A stretch of 42,961 nt of DNA from assembly GCF_040797425.1 (NCBI RefSeq), contig NZ_JBFNEH010000035.1, positions 1 through 42,961 of the forward strand, read 5' to 3'. The stretch comes from Symbiobacterium sp040797425 (GTDB lineage: Bacteria > Bacillota > Sulfobacillia > Symbiobacteriales > Symbiobacteriaceae). Of this stretch, positions 1-7,335 are shown piece by piece. The position numbers and the translations under genes were made by a program. Position 1 is the stretch's first letter. Every line of letters starts with the position of its first letter. The notes beneath the pieces are model-generated. The model worked only from the letters and a program-made list of their open reading frames with translations. It was not told the origin of the DNA and searched no databases.

Positions 1-2
1 CC

Positions 3-545
3 GTGCCCATTAGTCCGGATGCCCAGCGTGTGCACGGCATCAGCATCCGCCAGGTGCGCGGCAAGCGGCTGGACCGGCAGCGCATCGCCGCCATGATCGA
101 CCGAGCGGACATCCTGATTGCACATAACGCAGCGTTTGACAGGCGCTTTGTGGAGCGCCTGTTTCCTGAGGCGGTCGGCAAGCCCTGGTACTGCTCGATG
201 AGGGGCATCGACTGGGCCGGAAAGGGTTTCCCCTCCAAGGGGCTTCAGCAGCTACTCCGGGATCACCACATCCACCCGGGGAGGGCACACCGTGCCCTCG
301 ACGACGCGAAGGCAGCGGTTTTGTTGCTGGGCCTCGGCAGTCCCGAACCCTATCTCAAGGAGCTGTTAGGTAGTGGACCGATCAGAGCGCACAGGCCCGG
401 CAGGAAACAAGGGAATCCGCGACCGAGCCAAAGGGTAGTTGGTGACGTGCGGGTCAGGCCGCGGTCCGCCACCGCAACGTCCGGTTGCCTCGGCGTGTTG
501 ATTGTCGCGGTCATCGCACTTCTGCTCCTGGTGGCTGTGTGGTAG
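3..545 (+). CDS. DnaQ-like 3'-5' exonuclease, 5'-truncated by the window edge
   Basis: This is the C-terminal part of a DEDDh-family exonuclease of the RNase T / DNA polymerase III epsilon type, which removes nucleotides from 3' ends. The Exo II motif is seen as AHNAAFDRRF (about residues 40-49) and the Exo III motif as HRALDDAKA (about residues 96-104). The Exo I motif (DxE) is missing because it lies before base 1. The sequence begins at the point where relatives read P-x-A-x-x-VHGI, so the first GTG is an internal codon and not a start. After the nuclease domain comes a basic linker and a very hydrophobic C-terminal segment (CLGVLIVAVIALLLLVAVW), which would anchor the enzyme in the membrane. 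That tail is unusual for this family. Family assignment is firm; a specific role in repair or proofreading cannot be told. Confidence 0.8.
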   Translation: MPISPDAQRVHGISIRQVRGKRLDRQRIAAMIDRADILIAHNAAFDRRFVERLFPEAVGKPWYCSMRGIDWAGKGFPSKGLQQLLRDHHIHPGRAHRALDDAKAAVLLLGLGSPEPYLKELLGSGPIRAHRPGRKQGNPRPSQRVVGDVRVRPRSATATSGCLGVLIVAVIALLLLVAVW

Positions 546-762
546 GCGAGCTGCACGGCCCGTTTCGCGCCGCGCCGGCAATCGCACCGGTGCTGGAAGG
601 CGGCCAGGTCGTCGGTGACCTGCCCGCCGGCGCGGGAACCGCAACATTGGCCTTTCGGCAGTACTACACGGGACGAAAGTACCATTTTAATCCATATTCA
701 CTTCCTGATATACTGAATCCCACGGTCCAGTACTTAACAATCCATCACAGGAGGTCGAATTC

Positions 763-1719
763 GTGCACAGGTTCAGGAAGGGTATCTCTGCAGGCGTGGC
801 CCTCGGTATCGTGGCATCCGTGTTCACCGCGTCCCCGGCTCTGGCGGCCCAGGAAGTGCGCATGGACATTCAGTACTCCTTCAACGGGTACTACACGATC
901 ACGAACGTCGTCGGCACGGGGTTCACCACGCCCGTCGTCTACAAGGCTGTGGCCCCTGTGACGGTGACCTTCCACGGCGACGACCTCGCCCAGGAGAGCG
1001 TTCAGCGTGCCGAACTGGTGACGCAGGAGGGCGCCGTGTACTTCGAGTCTACTGGAGAGTCGGTCCGGTTCACCGTGAAGAACTTCACCTATTACGAGGA
1101 GGCCGAGATTCACGACGAACTGACCGAAGAGCTGTGGGATATCCCCTACTACGTGACGGGCAACTACGCGGTCCTCACCGAGCCCGGGTATTACCTCGTG
1201 ACGGCGGGTCCGGAGGCCGTCGCGCCGACGACGGTGGCCATCGAGGTCCTGGCCCCGGACGCTGCTGAACTGGACGCGGACGGATCCGTCTCCGCCATTC
1301 CCACCCCCTCGACGGTTCTCGTCAACGGCAAGGCGGTGGCCTTCGAGGCCTACAACATCAACGGCTACAACTACTTCAAGCTCCGTGACCTGGCCATGGC
1401 CCTCAACGGGAGCGAGAAGCAGTTCGAGGTCACGTGGGACGGCGCCAAGAACGCCATTACCCTCCTGTACCGCCAGCCCTACACGCCGGTGGGCGGCGAG
1501 CTGACCGCGGCCCCGAATCCCGCGGCGCAGCAGGCCGTGCCCAGCACGTCGACGCTGCTCAGCAACGGCGTGGTGCCGCTGGTCCTTAAGGCATATAACA
1601 TTTGCGGGTACAACTACTTCCGGCTGCGGGATATCGCCGCACTGCTGGACTTCGGCGTCACCTGGGATGCCACTACCGGGACCATCGGCATCGATACGTC
1701 CATTCCGTATTCGGAGTAG
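763..1719 (+). CDS. Secreted protein with two copper-amine-oxidase-type stalk domains
   Basis: This is an exported 318-residue protein. Residues 1-28 form a Sec signal peptide (basic MHRFRK, hydrophobic core, cleavage after ALA). The middle (about 30-170) resembles a beta-rich surface domain that I do not recognise. The C-terminal half holds two stalk repeats, at about 184-245 and 263-318, each with the signature VNG / AYNI-GYNYFxLRD / FxVTWD. Pfam calls these copper amine oxidase N-terminal-like domains; they occur in cell-surface proteins of Firmicutes such as Paenibacillus and Symbiobacterium and are not enzymes by themselves. The GTG start is fixed by AGGAGGT at 749-755. A TATACT element at 709-714 could be its -10. 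The gene stands alone and ends at a strong terminator. A role in the cell envelope is inferred from the domains only. Confidence 0.8.
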   Translation: MHRFRKGISAGVALGIVASVFTASPALAAQEVRMDIQYSFNGYYTITNVVGTGFTTPVVYKAVAPVTVTFHGDDLAQESVQRAELVTQEGAVYFESTGESVRFTVKNFTYYEEAEIHDELTEELWDIPYYVTGNYAVLTEPGYYLVTAGPEAVAPTTVAIEVLAPDAAELDADGSVSAIPTPSTVLVNGKAVAFEAYNINGYNYFKLRDLAMALNGSEKQFEVTWDGAKNAITLLYRQPYTPVGGELTAAPNPAAQQAVPSTSTLLSNGVVPLVLKAYNICGYNYFRLRDIAALLDFGVTWDATTGTIGIDTSIPYSE

Positions 1720-2042
1720 GCCAGCCGGCCGGATGGGGAGTCTCGGCTCCGGACTGAAGGACGGCGCTTTCAGGTCCCATCCCGGGGCGGCGGTGAAGGC
1801 GCTGCTTCCGGGCAGGCAGCCCGCCGTGTGACCGGACGGGCAGGAACCACCTGTGCATGGCCGGATCAGCCGGCAGCACAAACGAAAGGGGAGCGGATCG
1901 CCGCTCCCCTTTCTGCTCCTCGGATGGGCAGACAGTTGCAGAAGACAGGCCGCGTCTCGGCAGGCCGTACCGTTGTCTAACCTGGGCGCGGCGTGCTCCC
2001 CGGTCAGCCAGCCCGGTCTTGACGTGGACGGCGGCGAAGCAC
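1720..2042. other. Gene-free stretch between convergent genes
   Basis: No convincing coding region is seen here on either strand. The only clear structure is the terminator hairpin at 1885-1912. Reading frames that cross the stretch lack a ribosome-binding site and protein-like composition. Confidence 0.6.
1885..1912 (+). terminator. Rho-independent terminator after the stalk-domain gene
   Basis: A perfect 12-bp inverted repeat (AAAGGGGAGCGG / CCGCTCCCCTTT) with a 4-nt loop is followed by TTCTGCTCCT. It lies 165 bp after the stop codon and could work in both directions, since it starts with AAA on one arm and ends with TTT on the other. Confidence 0.8.
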
Positions 2043-2339
2043 TCATGCCCATGTCGTGACCACGTGGATGAGCAGGACGGCGCCGGGAACCGTGGCGGGG
2101 AGACAGACCCGCCACGCCCGGTTTCGGGAGGCGGCCCACGGTGCCAGGACCGCTCCGGCAGCGCCGCAGACGACCCCAATCCCGAAAAAGGGCGAACCAT
2201 GCGGAGGGTAGGCCCAGTCCAGGGCCAGCGCTCCCACGAGGCCCCCGGCGAACGCTCTCGGCAACGCCTGGGTCAGGCCGAGGACCTGATACACGACCGC
2301 CGTTCCGGCGGCCATGGCCGCCACGATCACGCTTCGCAC
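2043..2339 (-). CDS. Small predicted membrane protein, unknown function
   Basis: A 98-residue reading frame on the minus strand, starting GTG at 2339, encodes a hydrophobic protein with three likely membrane segments (about residues 2-22, 27-42 and 50-68, with a further hydrophobic stretch near 78-97). I do not recognise the family. Composition and hydrophobic periodicity look like a genuine membrane protein, but no good Shine-Dalgarno is visible upstream of the start. It is convergent with the stalk-domain gene and divergent from the chemoreceptor remnant. It could be a remnant of a longer membrane protein. Confidence 0.45.
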   Translation of the reverse strand: MRSVIVAAMAAGTAVVYQVLGLTQALPRAFAGGLVGALALDWAYPPHGSPFFGIGVVCGAAGAVLAPWAASRNRAWRVCLPATVPGAVLLIHVVTTWA

Positions 2340-2390
2340 GGGGCGCTACTTGCGGTAAGCACCCGATGATACACTGAAATCACAAACAAA

Positions 2391-2420
2391 TTGAGTGCAA
2401 CTATTAGGTCGCGGTAAAAT
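2391..2420 (+). promoter_or_regulatory. Sigma-A-like promoter ahead of the chemoreceptor remnant
   Basis: TTGAGT (2391-2396) and TAAAAT (2415-2420) are separated by 18 bp. The sequence around them is unusually AT-rich for this window. It lies about 100 bp upstream of the remnant's ribosome-binding site (AGGAGGG, 2510-2516), so the promoter appears intact although the gene is not. Confidence 0.55.
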
Positions 2421-2522
2421 GGGATCATTCCCCACTCCGGGAGGGTTGAGGAAATCCAGGTTCCAGTTGACCGGCACCGCTCCTAAGGACCGCCCACAGT
2501 CGAAAACGCAGGAGGGAAACGT

Positions 2523-3204
2523 GTCAAGCTCGGAGTTCGCATCAAGCTGGTTATCGGGTTCCTGACGGTCCTTCTCCTACTCGTAACGGTCTCGGTAGCG
2601 GGAATCATCGGCATGGACAGGGTCGAGTCCAGGTATCAGGACCTGACCGGTCGGGTGCAGCGGGTTCAGTTCATGGCCCGCACGGTCCAGATGGCAATCA
2701 CGGAAGAGGCCCGTGCCCTGTCAGCCTACCAGGCGTTCCGCAGCGCCCGTTATCAGGAGGAGTTCAACGCAGCGGCCGACCAGCTGGAGACCACGCTGGC
2801 AGAGATGGAGCGTACGATGCAGGTGGCCGAGGGTAAGGCGATCCTGGCCCAGATCATGGCGGATAGTCGAGCCTACCGCGAGCAGGCCGACAGCTACTTC
2901 AGGGGAACGAGCGTCGACAGCGCCAGCATCGAGGCGCTGCGTGCGGAACTCGTGACCAACGGGGACAGGCTGCTGGCCATGGGCGATCAGTTGGCCGAGC
3001 AACTCCGGGAGGCGGCCGCGGCATCCGCCGTACGGGCCGAGCGGATCATCATGATGGCGGCCGCGGTGGCGGTGGCGGCCGGCCTCGCGATTGGGCTCAT
3101 CCTGGGCGGGCAGATTGTCCGACCGGTGACCGCGATCGCCCGGGTGGCCTCACGGATGGCGGAGGGCGACCTCACGGTGGAGCCGGTGGTGGTGACCAAT
3201 CGGG
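2523..3204 (+). pseudogene. Methyl-accepting chemotaxis-type sensor, broken at both ends
   Basis: The frame reads VKLGVRIKLVIGF then LTVLLLLVTVSVAGIIG (first membrane segment), a helical periplasmic-type sensor region, a second membrane segment near 3045-3110, and a HAMP domain (RPVTAIARVASRMAEGDLTVE). This is the N-terminal half of a transmembrane chemoreceptor. It has no start codon in frame: an AGGAGGG site (2510-2516) points at GTG 2521, but that GTG is out of frame by two bases and runs into a stop after 14 codons. At about 3200 the HAMP sequence stops abruptly; the expected signalling domain is absent and the frame runs into the terminator of map. Deletion of the 3' end plus an indel at the start is the simplest reading. 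A sequencing error could explain the start but not the missing 3' end. Confidence 0.75.
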
Positions 3205-3261
3205 CTTCAAGAAGGAAAACGCCCACCCGAAGCGCGCCGACGAGCGCCCGTGAACCCGCGG

Positions 3262-3291
3262 AAACCCGCAGGCCAGTAAGCCTGCGGGTTT
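3262..3291 (-). terminator. Terminator of map
   Basis: A perfect 12-bp inverted repeat (AAACCCGCAGGC / GCCTGCGGGTTT) with a 6-nt loop lies 8 bp beyond the map stop codon. On the minus strand its 3' arm ends in TTT. It may also stop transcripts arriving from the chemoreceptor remnant. Confidence 0.8.
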
Positions 3292-3298
3292 CATCGCA

Positions 3299-4045
3299 CT
3301 ACAGCTTCGTCAGAATCTCCGGCCCGTTCTCCGTGATCGCGATCGTGTGCTCGTACTGCACGCAGATCGAGCCGTCCACCGTGCGGGCGGTCCAGCCGTC
3401 GGGGTCCAGCTTCGTGTGGTAGTCCCCGAGCGTGATCATCGGCTCGATGGCGATCGTCAGTCCCGGCCGGAGGATGAGGCCCGTGCCGGGCGTGCCGTAG
3501 TGGGGCACCTCGGGCGGCTCGTGCAGGTCCTGCCCCACCCCGTGGCCGATGTAGTCCCGCACCACGCCGAAGCCGTGTGCCTCGGCCAGCGTCTGGATGG
3601 CGTGGCCGATGTCGCCCATCCGGTTTCCCGGCAGGGCCACCGCAATGGCGGCGTAGAGCGCCTCCTGGGTGACCCGCATGAGCTCCTGGACGGAGGGCGA
3701 GACCTCGCCCACCGCGTAGGTCCAGGCCGAATCGCCGTGGTAGCCCTTGTAGTAGGCGCCGATGTCGATGGTGATCACCTGGCCGGGCTTCAGCTGCTTG
3801 TTCGAGGGGAAGCCGTGGCAGATCACGTCGTCCACCGAGGCGCAGATCGAGGCCGGGAACCCGTTGTATCCCTTGAAGCTCGGCGTGGCATGGTAGCGGG
3901 CGAGAAACTGCTCCACGAACCGGTCGAGCTCGCGCGTGGTCACGCCCGGCTGGACCTTCTCCGCCAGGGCGGCATGGCACTCGGCGACGATCCGGCCCGC
4001 GTCCCGCATGATGGCGATTTCACGCTGCGACTTCAGTTTGATCAA
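3299..4045 (-). CDS. map: Methionine aminopeptidase, type I
   Basis: This enzyme removes the N-terminal methionine from nascent proteins in the cytoplasm using two divalent metal ions. The five metal ligands of the pita-bread fold are visible: D in ITIDIGAYY, D in GDSAWTY, H in IGHGVGQDLHE, E in AIEPMI and E in QYEHTI. The substrate-binding His is in SNKQ/CHGFPS. The start chosen is TTG 4045, because GGGAGG lies 7 nt before it and the protein then begins (M)IKLKSQREIAIMR, as relatives do. This gives 248 residues, the usual length. An upstream ATG at 4081 would add 12 residues that do not fit the family and has no ribosome-binding site. The gene stands alone here, not in the usual ribosomal operon with secY and adk, so it may be a second copy. 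Confidence 0.93.
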   Translation of the reverse strand: MIKLKSQREIAIMRDAGRIVAECHAALAEKVQPGVTTRELDRFVEQFLARYHATPSFKGYNGFPASICASVDDVICHGFPSNKQLKPGQVITIDIGAYYKGYHGDSAWTYAVGEVSPSVQELMRVTQEALYAAIAVALPGNRMGDIGHAIQTLAEAHGFGVVRDYIGHGVGQDLHEPPEVPHYGTPGTGLILRPGLTIAIEPMITLGDYHTKLDPDGWTARTVDGSICVQYEHTIAITENGPEILTKL

Positions 4046-4185
4046 TCTACTGCCTCCCAGTGGAACTGGTTCTCCTTCCATCCTAGCGCATCCGCAGCCG
4101 ATCAGGAAGTCGCACTTGTACCACTCGCCCGGGAGGAGTCCCGTCCGGCCGGGGCGAACCTCAGGGCGAGGAGGCGATCCCCATC

Positions 4186-5001
4186 GTGCTGAACCGGCTG
4201 GCAGACTACCATACCCACACCGTCCGCTGCGGCCACGCGACAGGCACCATGGAGGCCTACGTGGAGGCGGCCATCGCCCGGGGCCTCGGCGAGATCGGCT
4301 TTTCGGACCACGTTCCCATGTACTGGCTGCCCGAGGAGCGGCGCGACCCCGGCGGCGCCATGGCCATGGCGGAGCTGGAGGAGTACGTGACCGACGTGCT
4401 GCGCCTCCGGGAGCGCTATCCCGAGATCCCCATCCGCCTGGGCCTGGAAGCGGACTTCATTCCGGGCCACGAGGAGGCGCTTACCCGGTTGCTGGAGGCG
4501 TACCCCTGGGACTACGTGATCGGTTCGGTCCACTTCCTGGACGACTGGAACTTCGACAATCCCGACTACGTGCACCGCTACAGCGAGTGGGACATCGCCG
4601 AGCTGTACGCCCGCTTCTTTGCCCTGGAGCGGGCGGCCGCGGAGAGCGGCCTGTTCGACATCCTGGCCCACATCGACCTGATCAAGAAGTTCGGCCACCG
4701 CCCGCCGGGGGAGCTGACGCACCTCTACACCGACTTGGCGGACGCGATCGCCCGGGCCGGCGTGGCCATCGAACTCTCCACCGCGGGGCTGCGGAAGCCC
4801 GTGGGCGAGGTCTACCCGGCGCCGGCGCTGCTCAGGGCCTGCTGCGAGCGGGGTGTGCCGCTGGTCATCTCGTCGGATGCCCACGCACCGGACGAGGTGG
4901 GCTGGGGCTTCGAGGACGCCCGGGAGCTGGCGCTGCGCACCGGCTTCACCGAGACGGCGCGGTTCGAGGGCCGGCGCCGCCGGATGGTGCCGCTGGCCTG
5001 A
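4186..5001 (+). CDS. hisJ: PHP-family histidinol-phosphatase
   Basis: This is a 271-residue PHP-domain phosphoesterase of the HisK/HisJ type, which converts histidinol phosphate to histidinol in histidine synthesis. Metal-binding motifs are in the expected order: DYHTHT (7-12), GFSDH (about 41-45), GLEADF (about 86-91), GSVHF (about 111-115), AHIDLIKKFGH (about 164-174) and SSDAHAPDEVG near the end. The start is GTG 4186 after GAGGAGG (4168-4174, 11-nt spacing). The gene is alone and not within a his operon, as is usual for this phosphatase in Firmicutes. PHP enzymes vary in substrate, so histidinol phosphate is the likely but unproven substrate. Confidence 0.82.
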   Translation: MLNRLADYHTHTVRCGHATGTMEAYVEAAIARGLGEIGFSDHVPMYWLPEERRDPGGAMAMAELEEYVTDVLRLRERYPEIPIRLGLEADFIPGHEEALTRLLEAYPWDYVIGSVHFLDDWNFDNPDYVHRYSEWDIAELYARFFALERAAAESGLFDILAHIDLIKKFGHRPPGELTHLYTDLADAIARAGVAIELSTAGLRKPVGEVYPAPALLRACCERGVPLVISSDAHAPDEVGWGFEDARELALRTGFTETARFEGRRRRMVPLA

Positions 5002-5027
5002 CCGAACGCCCCGGCCCGGGACACAGA

Positions 5028-5062
5028 GCGAGCGGGTCCCCCCTGGAGGGGAGCCCGCTCGC
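5028..5062. terminator. GC-rich hairpin between convergent genes
   Basis: GCGAGCGGG (5028-5036) pairs with CCCGCTCGC (5054-5062), and an inner stem TCCCC/GGGGA continues it, giving about 14 bp with one bulge. It has no T-run on either side. It sits between the hisJ stop and the end of the minus-strand small gene, as a bidirectional terminator would. Confidence 0.55.
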
Positions 5063-5088
5063 CGCGCGTGTACACGGCCGGAAGAGGG

Positions 5089-5337
5089 CTAGATGCCGAA
5101 GAACCCCTTGCCCGCCGGGTAGGCTGCGATCCCCGGAATACCGGCAGTGGTTGGGTACGCGGAGGGAACGGTCGCAACGGTCGTCACGGGCACGGCATAC
5201 TCGTAGACCCGGTAGACCGTCGCGTTGGCGGCCGGGTATGCGGCCGCGCCGGGGGCGATGAACAGGTCGTCCGCACCGGCCTGGGCGCCAATAAAGGGGG
5301 AGAATGCCGGGATCTTGCCAAAGCCACCGTATTGCAC
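5089..5337 (-). CDS. Small Tyr/Val/Ala-rich protein, copy 1 (probable spore-layer protein)
   Basis: An 82-residue protein of unknown family. It is nearly identical to the protein at 34431-34664: both share FSPFIGAQAGADDLFIAPG and then a 35-residue identical block beginning YPAANATVYRVYEY. They differ mainly at the N-terminus and at the C-terminal end (here YPAGKGFFGI). There is no signal peptide, membrane segment or cysteine; the protein is rich in Ala, Tyr, Val, Pro and Gly. GTG 5337 is the start, set by GGAGGTG 8 nt upstream. The promoter at 5361-5391 has the spacing and -10 of SigK-type late mother-cell promoters. Composition, promoter and paralogy suggest a structural spore coat or crust component. 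This is inference; no known domain is recognised. Confidence 0.85.
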   Translation of the reverse strand: MQYGGFGKIPAFSPFIGAQAGADDLFIAPGAAAYPAANATVYRVYEYAVPVTTVATVPSAYPTTAGIPGIAAYPAGKGFFGI

Positions 5338-5360
5338 AGCGGTGCACCTCCTCTCCTACA

Positions 5361-5391
5361 CAGTCTATGGGTGCCGTAGGCGGCTGGTGAA
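5361..5391 (-). promoter_or_regulatory. SigK-like promoter of small protein copy 1
   Basis: On the minus strand the sequence reads TTCAC, 17 nt, then CATAGACTG. This matches the Bacillus SigK pattern (AC, 16-17 nt, CATANNNTA) except for the final base. The predicted transcript start lies about 10 bp before the AGGAGGT ribosome-binding site. The same arrangement precedes the genes at 34664, 35675 and 13653. Confidence 0.6.
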
Positions 5392-5440
5392 AGCGGCCGC
5401 AGGGATCCCGGGGTCCGCAAGGTCCTGCGGCTCCGCCCCA

Positions 5441-5816
5441 TCATACGTCCCGGCCGGGCCGGGAGTGCCCGGGGAGCAGCTCGAGGAGGAGGTGGCTGTA
5501 CGCCACCCGAAAGCCGAGCCGCCGGTTGAGCGCCAGCATCGCCTCATTCGCCTCCTGCGTGGCGGTGGTTTCCAGGCGGTAGCCGTGCCGCTTCAGGGCC
5601 AGGCCGACGTACTCCCCGGCGGTGGTCGGGACGGACTCCCAGCCCGATCCGCCAGTAGGCCCACTCAGGGGGGTAGGCCGGATCCGGACGGGCCGACGCG
5701 TAGCCGATCAGCTCGCCGCCCTGGGCCGCCATGAGGCCCAGGACCCGGTCGGGATCGGTCAGGGCCGTTCCCATGCGGCCTGCCCGGGGAGCGGGAAGCC
5801 CGCCAATCCTGTACAA
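5441..5816 (-). pseudogene. GNAT acetyltransferase remnant with frameshift and deletion
   Basis: Two frames on the minus strand carry parts of one GNAT protein. The first (from TTG 5816) reads TDPDRVLGLMAAQGGELIGYASARPD then WRIGLGVRPDHRRG, which is the middle of a GNAT fold with the start of motif A. Near 5610-5630 the reading must shift frame to continue as EYVGLALKRHGYRLETTATQ, then NEAMLALNRRLGFRVAYSH, a typical GNAT C-terminus, ending at a TGA at 5441-5443. The acetyl-CoA loop (Q/RxxGxG/A) is missing at the junction, so a deletion accompanies the frameshift. The N-terminal part is also short. No function can remain unless this is a sequencing error, which the deletion argues against. Confidence 0.75.
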
Positions 5817-5906
5817 ACCGGCGGCCGCACAGACAATTTGGCCATTTCAGGAGAAGGATTCGCCTGCCTACCGGGTTAATACTTGGTGCGAGGAGGTTGA
5901 GTGGGC

Positions 5907-6866
5907 ATGCTGCGAACCCGACTGTGCGACCTGCTTTCGATTGAGTACCCCATCATCCAGGGCGGGCTGGCCTACCTGGCCCGGGTCGGTCTGTGTGCCG
6001 CGGTTTCCGAGGCCGGAGGTCTGGGGCAGATCACCGCCGCCACCCTGCCCGACCCCGAGGCGCTCCGGGCCGAGATTCGCCTCGTGAAAGCCGCCACGAG
6101 CAAACCCTTCGGCGTCAACTTCGCCATGGGCTATCGCAAGCTGGAGGCCTACATCGACGTCGCCCTTGAGGAAGGGGTGCGCATCGTCACCATCACCGGC
6201 GGCAACCCGGAGCCGTACATGAAGTACATCGACGAGCGGGTGCCGGGAGTGAAGAAGATCATCCTGGTCGCCGGGGTGCGGGCGGCGCAGAAGGCGGAGT
6301 CGCTGGGGGCCGACGCGGTCATCGCTGTTGGGTACGACGGCGGCGGCCACCTGGGGCGCGACGACGTGGGGACCATGGCCCTGGTGCCCCGCGTCGTGGA
6401 CGCGGTGAAGATTCCCGTGGTGGCCAGCGGCGGTATCGTCGACGGGCGGGGGCTGATGGCCGCTCTCGCACTGGGTGCCGAGGGCATCGAGATGGGCACC
6501 CGCTTCGTCGCCACGCAGGAGTGCCCCGCGCACGAGGCCTACAAACGCATGCTGGTAGAGGCCAAGGAGAACGAGACGATTATCATGGAGCGCAGCATCG
6601 GCCGGCCGGCCCGGGTGCTGAAGACCGGCGGGGCGCAGCGGGTGCTCGACGCCGAGGCCCGGGGTGCCGCCCTGGAGGAGCTGCTGCCGCTCATCTCGGG
6701 GCAGGTGAACGCGAAGGCGGCCCTGGAGGGGAACATGGAGGAGGGCTTCGTCTACGCGGGCCAGGGCGTGGGGATGATCCACGACGTGCCGACGGTGGCG
6801 GAACTGTTCGACCGGATTCTCGCCGAGGCGAGGGCCATCAGCCGGAAACTGAGCGCACTGCAGTAG
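5907..6866 (+). CDS. Nitronate monooxygenase / FabK-type FMN enzyme
   Basis: A 319-residue TIM-barrel flavoprotein of the 2-nitropropane dioxygenase family, which includes nitronate monooxygenases and enoyl-ACP reductase II (FabK). Visible marks are the N-terminal IEYPIIQGGLAYLA, AVSEAGGLGQI, the GVNFAM segment, AVGYDGGGHLGRDDVGT (GxxxGGH motif, flavin and catalytic His region), VVASGGIVDGRG and ALGAEGIEMGTRF (phosphate binding). Length fits. AGGAGG at 5891-5896 could serve GTG 5901 (4 nt) or ATG 5907 (10 nt); I prefer ATG 5907 because relatives begin MLxTRxCDLLxIEYP. It lies alone between a dead GNAT gene and a dead regulator. Which of the two activities it has cannot be decided from the sequence. 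Confidence 0.85.
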   Translation: MLRTRLCDLLSIEYPIIQGGLAYLARVGLCAAVSEAGGLGQITAATLPDPEALRAEIRLVKAATSKPFGVNFAMGYRKLEAYIDVALEEGVRIVTITGGNPEPYMKYIDERVPGVKKIILVAGVRAAQKAESLGADAVIAVGYDGGGHLGRDDVGTMALVPRVVDAVKIPVVASGGIVDGRGLMAALALGAEGIEMGTRFVATQECPAHEAYKRMLVEAKENETIIMERSIGRPARVLKTGGAQRVLDAEARGAALEELLPLISGQVNAKAALEGNMEEGFVYAGQGVGMIHDVPTVAELFDRILAEARAISRKLSALQ

Positions 6867-6965
6867 AAGGAATCGACCTGCGGTGACGGCACGGGCCCCG
6901 ATGGCCTGGCGGTGCGTGCCAGATGCGCCGCTGCCCGGATGGAGTGCGGCAGCGGGCGAGACCAA

Positions 6966-7007
6966 GAGCGACCCCGGCGCCGGATGATGACGGCGCCGGG
7001 GTCGCTC
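6966..7007. terminator. Long GC-rich hairpin between convergent genes
   Basis: A perfect 16-bp inverted repeat (GAGCGACCCCGGCGCC at 6966-6981 with its complement at 6992-7007) encloses a 10-nt loop. There is no T-run. It lies between the flavoprotein gene and the end of the LacI-type remnant. Confidence 0.6.
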
Positions 7008-7031
7008 GCTGTCAGGGAGTCCGGCCTTCCG

Positions 7032-7335
7032 CTAGCCCATGCGGAAGTCCACCGCGATGCGGACGTGCCGGAAAGGCTCGTCCGGGTGTTCCAGCCGGTG
7101 CAGCAGCATCTTCACCGCCTCCCGGCCGGCGTAGTCCCGGTGGTAGTAGATGTGCGGGATCGAAGCCGTGACGCGGCTGGTCATGCTGAGTTGGTCCGCA
7201 CACGCAAGGGCCACGTCCTGCCGGCCCTGTTCGGAGAGCACGCGGGCCACGGCCAGGGCGGTGGTTTCAAAATCACACAGAAACGCGTCGGGCAGCGGGT
7301 CCAGATTGGAACCTGGTGCGGCCCGGGATCAACGC
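7032..7335 (-). pseudogene. LacI-family regulator, C-terminal remnant
   Basis: The minus strand reads LPDAFLCDFETTALAVARVL, then LACADQLSMTSRVTASIPHI, YYHRDYAGREAVKMLLHRLE and ends FRHVRIAVDFRMG. This is the last third of a LacI/PurR-type effector-binding domain, which normally ends with pairs of this kind (RxxxxxxLxxRxS). The DNA-binding N-terminus and the first two thirds are missing: upstream of about 7335 the frame hits a stop and the sequence becomes an unrelated plus-strand frame. A deletion that fused two gene fragments near 7310-7335 is the simplest explanation. It may once have regulated the operon that now follows. Confidence 0.8.

Noticed and set aside
485..961. 158-codon plus-strand frame between the exonuclease and the stalk-domain gene
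   Set aside because: It overlaps both neighbours in other frames, has no start signal and no protein-like pattern.
745..2139. Open frame of 464 codons on the minus strand over the stalk-domain gene
   Set aside because: The plus strand has a signal peptide, domain repeats and ribosome-binding site; the minus frame has none.
4046..4081. Upstream ATG start (4081) for map
   Set aside because: TTG 4045 has a proper GGGAGG site and gives the family N-terminus; the extension has neither.
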